64,000 nucleotides of DNA from a bacterium HR19. GTDB taxonomy: Bacteria; Calescibacteriota; Calescibacteriia; Calescibacteriales; Calescibacteriaceae. Each line of letters begins with the position of its first letter. The stretch's first letter is position 1. Made by a program: the position numbers and the translations under genes. Positions 60,972 through 64,000 of the stretch are shown in pieces. The notes under the pieces were generated by a model. It had not been told where the DNA came from, did not search any database, and worked only from the letters and a program-made list of their open reading frames with translations. The stretch lies in the NCBI GenBank assembly GCA_002898315.1, contig BEHV01000004.1, forward strand, positions 78,383 through 142,382, in the 5' to 3' direction.

Positions 60972-61694
60972 TTACTCATCGTTTATGTTTTGCTTTTGAA
61001 ATAAAATTGCCCCCATATATGCTTTTACATTTTCAATTTTAACGCTTGGGTTATTGAGTTTGAACAACTTTATAACTTTGTTTTCAGATAGCGGAGGATA
61101 ATTTTCAAACATAAATCTCAAAAAACTTTGTATCTCGCTATTTTGCGAATAAACCATCATAAATGGCATTATGATATTGAGAAACATTTCCTCTTTTCTT
61201 TGCAGTCCAATTCCCTCAAAATTCATTATATCTTTGAGAGATTTTCGGGGGTTTTTGTTTTTAGTCTCTGATTTTATTCTTTCCAAGAAGAAATTTACGA
61301 TACCGCTTTCAGTGGTTTTCTCCAAAAGCCCCGATATTGCTTTTATTCTTTTTTCCGGGAAATTTGCTGGTCTTATGCCTTTATAAACCCATACAGATTT
61401 ATCCATTCTCAGAGAAAAATCAAAATCTTTTGGCAGATCTTCTTTATCATCTGTAAATCCAGCTCTATATAAAAGTGCTTTTTCTATAATGTGCTTTTCT
61501 TTTAATTTTCTTATTTCTGAGTATGGGGTGATCAAAGCAAGTTCAAGAAAATTCACTTTGTTTTTGGGGTAGCCGAGCGAGAGCATAATTTCTCTGTAAA
61601 GTGCTTCATCGGGAAGGGCAATTTTGAGAAGATTTTGCATCCTTTGCTTTTTGAGTTCAAGCCATTTTTCGCCGAAAATATTTAAATTAATCAT
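60972..61694 (-). CDS. DUF2851-like fragment (C-terminal part)
   Basis: 240 residues. Matches the middle and end of DUF2851 proteins: FGEKWLELKKQRM, LPDEALYREIMLSLGYPKNK, LYRAGFTDD, VWVYKGIRPANFPEKRIKAI. The N-terminal 200-residue domain with the SDWxxHxH motif, present in the paralogue at 38310-39368, is missing. The frame begins 25 nt after the DUF4411 gene, so an insertion may have removed the front. It retains a start (ATG, with AGGA nearby) and may be expressed. Confidence 0.6.
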   Translation of the reverse strand: MINLNIFGEKWLELKKQRMQNLLKIALPDEALYREIMLSLGYPKNKVNFLELALITPYSEIRKLKEKHIIEKALLYRAGFTDDKEDLPKDFDFSLRMDKSVWVYKGIRPANFPEKRIKAISGLLEKTTESGIVNFFLERIKSETKNKNPRKSLKDIMNFEGIGLQRKEEMFLNIIMPFMMVYSQNSEIQSFLRFMFENYPPLSENKVIKLFKLNNPSVKIENVKAYMGAILFQKQNINDE

Positions 61695-61718
61695 TTCCTA
61701 TTATTAATGCTGCCGTTT

Positions 61719-62255
61719 TCATTTTAATCGCAAACCTATTTTTCTAAAAAAATCCATTAGGTTAAGAGTGGTGATTCCAAAATGATTTGCTATGTATGGA
61801 ATACGATCAGGAGCATTTTTCTCGTCTGATATGATTAGAGCTTCTTCACAAATAGCAAGTGCAATGACCCATGGGTCAGCCCATTCTCGCCCCTTTCTAT
61901 TTATCTCTGCCTCCCAATGCCTTTTAGAGTATTGAGTTTTTATATCCTCTATCTTTGAAATTTGACAATCATCAATATCCTTAAATATTTTTTTATGTTT
62001 TTCACACCATTTTTTTGCTTCGTCATCTCTTTCCCTTACTTCTTTTAATACTGTGTTATGAGAAAGAGAAATCAATCGGCCAGTTTTTATAAGCTTTTCT
62101 AATTTTTCCCATAATCCAGGAAAAATATCTTCTGGATATGGAGAATAACGTAAGCCACTATGCCGGAAAAGATTTATTATGGATGAAGCATCTATACAAT
62201 ATATTTCTTCTTTTTCTTTTTTAAAAAGTTCAAGTTGCTGTTTTTTGCTCGCCAT
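61719..62255 (-). CDS. DUF4411 PIN-like toxin candidate
   Basis: 178 residues of PIN-like fold: YCIDASSIINLF with Asp22, Glu in TVLKEVRER, ADPWVIALAI and IISDEKNAP, giving four acidic residues for a metal-dependent RNase. It overlaps the preceding Xre/ImmA gene by 26 nt. DUF4411 and HTH-plus-DUF955 genes are commonly found together as a toxin-antitoxin-like pair. Whether it cleaves RNA here is inferred. Confidence 0.82.
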   Translation of the reverse strand: MASKKQQLELFKKEKEEIYCIDASSIINLFRHSGLRYSPYPEDIFPGLWEKLEKLIKTGRLISLSHNTVLKEVRERDDEAKKWCEKHKKIFKDIDDCQISKIEDIKTQYSKRHWEAEINRKGREWADPWVIALAICEEALIISDEKNAPDRIPYIANHFGITTLNLMDFFRKIGLRLK

Positions 62256-63351
62256 ATAACAGCTTCTCTGCGTATTTAGATTTTAAATCAAGAATGTTTA
62301 AAGCCTCGTAGTATGAAATTTTTTCTTGGAATAATGCTTCTTTCACCCTTTTTATAACCAAATTACCAGTTCTATTTCTGAATACTCCTTCCCAATTCTT
62401 ATAACCTTTTACTGCTTCTTCCTTTTTCTTTTCTTCAAGGATTTTTTTCAATTCATAATATTTGGTTTCGTTTATCTCTTTCAAGTATAATAATCTCAAA
62501 AGAATAACTTGCTTACTCACCCCATAGATTTTTGAAATCTCTTCTATGATTGAAAGAATATTGTTTTCATTAATCTTAGATTTTTTAAGTTCAATTTTTA
62601 AATCTTCAATTGGAACTAGAAATTCCGCTGAGAATTTATTACAATATGACTCTTCTTTAAACTCTCTTTCAACCTCGTATTCCAGAGAACATACCCCAGA
62701 ATTTTTCCGTAAAATGTGGCACATTTCATGAAAAAGGGAAAATAATTTTACTGACGGATGATCACTTTCATTTAAAACAATACCAGATAAATCAGGATAA
62801 TAAATACTAAAAGCTCTAACATCATCAGAATTTTCTTTCTTTTTTGCAGGTTTTAGTGGATATTCAATAATTATAAGATTTAATTTGGCCTCAATCTTGT
62901 TTTTGTAAATTTCTAACAAAACATGGGGTTTTTGATTTTTTATTAAATCAACCTCAATAAAGTTTCTGAATTCCTTGACTAATTTTTCTGGTGGAAGGGT
63001 TAATGGAAACTCTGGGATATTGGATTTTACCGTTTTTAGTTCCCTTAATTTATCTATCAAATAAGTCAACTTTCTTTGTGCTAAAAAAACCTCAGAATTA
63101 ATTCTCTTTTCTCTATTAAGCCTGTAATCAGGAATAGCTTGTAATACTGGTATCTCATCTGAAAAGAAAGCTACTATTGGGCGTTTTAGAGTTTGAGCAA
63201 GTTTTTTTAATTGCCCAAGCGTGATCTTGCCTTCATCAATCCTTTGAAGAGATATTTTTAATTTTTCTGATATTTCTTTTTCATCAAAACCTGATAATCT
63301 TATCAATGCTTTTAGAACCTCAGGTTTAATTTTTATTTCCTTTTTAATCAT
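62230..63351 (-). CDS. Xre HTH plus ImmA/IrrE metallopeptidase (antitoxin candidate)
   Basis: 373 residues. Residues 10-65 are an Xre-type helix-turn-helix (LSGFDEKEISEKLKISLQRIDEG); 195-230 carry the gluzincin-type motif HEMCH at 208-212 of DUF955/ImmA. ImmA cleaves repressors in ICEBs1 and IrrE acts in stress response. Here the HTH-peptidase fusion probably autoregulates the operon with the DUF4411 gene. SD AGGAGGT is 7-8 nt before the ATG. Confidence 0.88.
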   Translation of the reverse strand: MIKKEIKIKPEVLKALIRLSGFDEKEISEKLKISLQRIDEGKITLGQLKKLAQTLKRPIVAFFSDEIPVLQAIPDYRLNREKRINSEVFLAQRKLTYLIDKLRELKTVKSNIPEFPLTLPPEKLVKEFRNFIEVDLIKNQKPHVLLEIYKNKIEAKLNLIIIEYPLKPAKKKENSDDVRAFSIYYPDLSGIVLNESDHPSVKLFSLFHEMCHILRKNSGVCSLEYEVEREFKEESYCNKFSAEFLVPIEDLKIELKKSKINENNILSIIEEISKIYGVSKQVILLRLLYLKEINETKYYELKKILEEKKKEEAVKGYKNWEGVFRNRTGNLVIKRVKEALFQEKISYYEALNILDLKSKYAEKLLYGEQKTAT

Positions 63352-63406
63352 ACTAAAAACCTCCTAAATTATTAGTTTCATCTGTTTAAAAATTATAATT
63401 CATCTC

Positions 63407-64000
63407 TCACACACTCCTTGCTTTTTCTAATCTTGTTTTTACGAGTTCGGCGACTGCCCAGTAAACTTCTTTTCGTTCTTCTTCGGTTAAGCCAAGGGCG
63501 TCAAAGACAATATCATCAAGGGCTTTTCTGTCGGGCAGTGGATTTGGCTCTTGATCTCCAATGGGCTTTGATGGGTCAAAACCAAGTTCGGTGAAGATGG
63601 AGTTAATTTCTCTTTTTGAAATTTTATTGAAAATCTCAGTTATACTTGTTCTTTCCTTGTGGTTTAGTTTGGAAATGTCAAATATCATAAAGTTTTTAAA
63701 ATATATAGGGTTTTGTTTTATAGCACCTTCACCCAAATTAGATATACCAAACAATTCCCAGTAAATCATATTAAACGATGCATTAAGAACTATAGTAAAG
63801 ATTTCATTTGCAAAATTTTGAATTGGATATATTCCTACAATATTAGCATCATTGAAAAACTTTTCATTATGAGATACAATCAATCTATCATAATTAACCA
63901 TTGGATATCCACACAAAGATTTTTCTTGTAGCCCCAAATCCCACCACCTTTCCCTTTGCTTGCAAGTTGGTCTATTCTGATACCCCTGTTTTTCTCCCCA
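63407..64000 (-). CDS. Eco57I-type restriction-modification methylase, C-terminal part
   Basis: The frame is open from the window edge; 197 residues remain. The entry stretch NRPTCKQRERWWDLG and WELFGISNLGEGAIKQNP match the target-recognition end of Eco57I-type or BREX PglX-like enzymes, ending GLTEEERKEVYWAVAELVKTRLEKA. The catalytic NPPY domain must lie beyond 64000. Type II versus phage-defence function cannot be told. It is 55 nt upstream of the Xre-ImmA gene on the same strand. Confidence 0.82.
   Translation of the reverse strand, partial: WGEKQGYQNRPTCKQRERWWDLGLQEKSLCGYPMVNYDRLIVSHNEKFFNDANIVGIYPIQNFANEIFTIVLNASFNMIYWELFGISNLGEGAIKQNPIYFKNFMIFDISKLNHKERTSITEIFNKISKREINSIFTELGFDPSKPIGDQEPNPLPDRKALDDIVFDALGLTEEERKEVYWAVAELVKTRLEKARSV

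Overview
The window carries about 58 protein-coding genes, four tRNA genes and several broken genes on an AT-rich bacterial chromosome. Lipobox-type lipoproteins, a BamD-like protein, a transmembrane beta-barrel-like protein, FlgE/FlgD/FliK/FliM/FliH and PBP1A point to a flagellated bacterium with two membranes. Coding is dense, start codons often lack a Shine-Dalgarno (SD) site, and proteins are rich in Lys, Glu and Ile. I cannot name the phylum from the sequence alone.

Layout. 0-8 kb: fatty-acyl-CoA synthetase (cut by the window edge), acyl-CoA dehydrogenase, VanZ-like and glycosyltransferase genes, TusA, PssA overlapping LeuA, a TlpA-like thioredoxin and a methyltransferase. 8-12 kb: flagellar hook operon fliK-flgD-flgE. 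12-20 kb: mtnA, a thiolase, fmdB-like zinc ribbon and rpe, a type II restriction-modification pair joined to a pseudopilin gene, an unusual Cys-rich HtrA-like lipoprotein protease, an outer-membrane protein and rsfS. 20-34 kb: an Ig-repeat/beta-barrel protein, a lone rplP, dxr, pyrR, a penicillin-acylase-family lipoprotein, fliM, tRNA-Val, a B12-binding subunit, a polytopic membrane protein, enoyl-CoA hydratase and PBP1A. 34-53 kb: tRNA-Leu, bamD, an Ig-module protein, argF, a nucleoside-sugar-epimerase-like gene, a DUF2851 gene facing tRNA-Leu(GAG), lon, nlpD-like/pcm, a GGDEF protein, a NurA-like protein, tlyA, an amidase, tyrS, fliH, a UbiA-like protein and an archaemetzincin. 53-60.3 kb: a stretch where several genes are broken (pirin, a small membrane gene, a PLD-family gene, a CmcI-like methyltransferase) between intact pntB/pntA2, slipin, tRNA-Lys and SDR genes. 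61-64 kb: an accessory island with a truncated DUF2851 paralogue, a DUF4411/Xre-ImmA pair and an Eco57I-type methylase running off the end.

Together the acyl-CoA synthetase, acyl-CoA dehydrogenase, enoyl-CoA hydratase, 3-hydroxyacyl-CoA-type SDR, thiolase and methylmalonyl-CoA-mutase-type B12 subunit suggest fatty-acid and propionyl-CoA metabolism, scattered rather than in one operon. The most striking non-coding signal is a TAnnnT (often TAAAAT) box 5-10 nt before many start codons with no SD, which is what leaderless transcripts would look like. I found no CRISPR array, insertion sequence, rRNA or replication origin, and no clear wholly new system; the best leads are the protease insertion, the restriction-modification/pseudopilin linkage, the lone rplP and the leaderless-promoter pattern.
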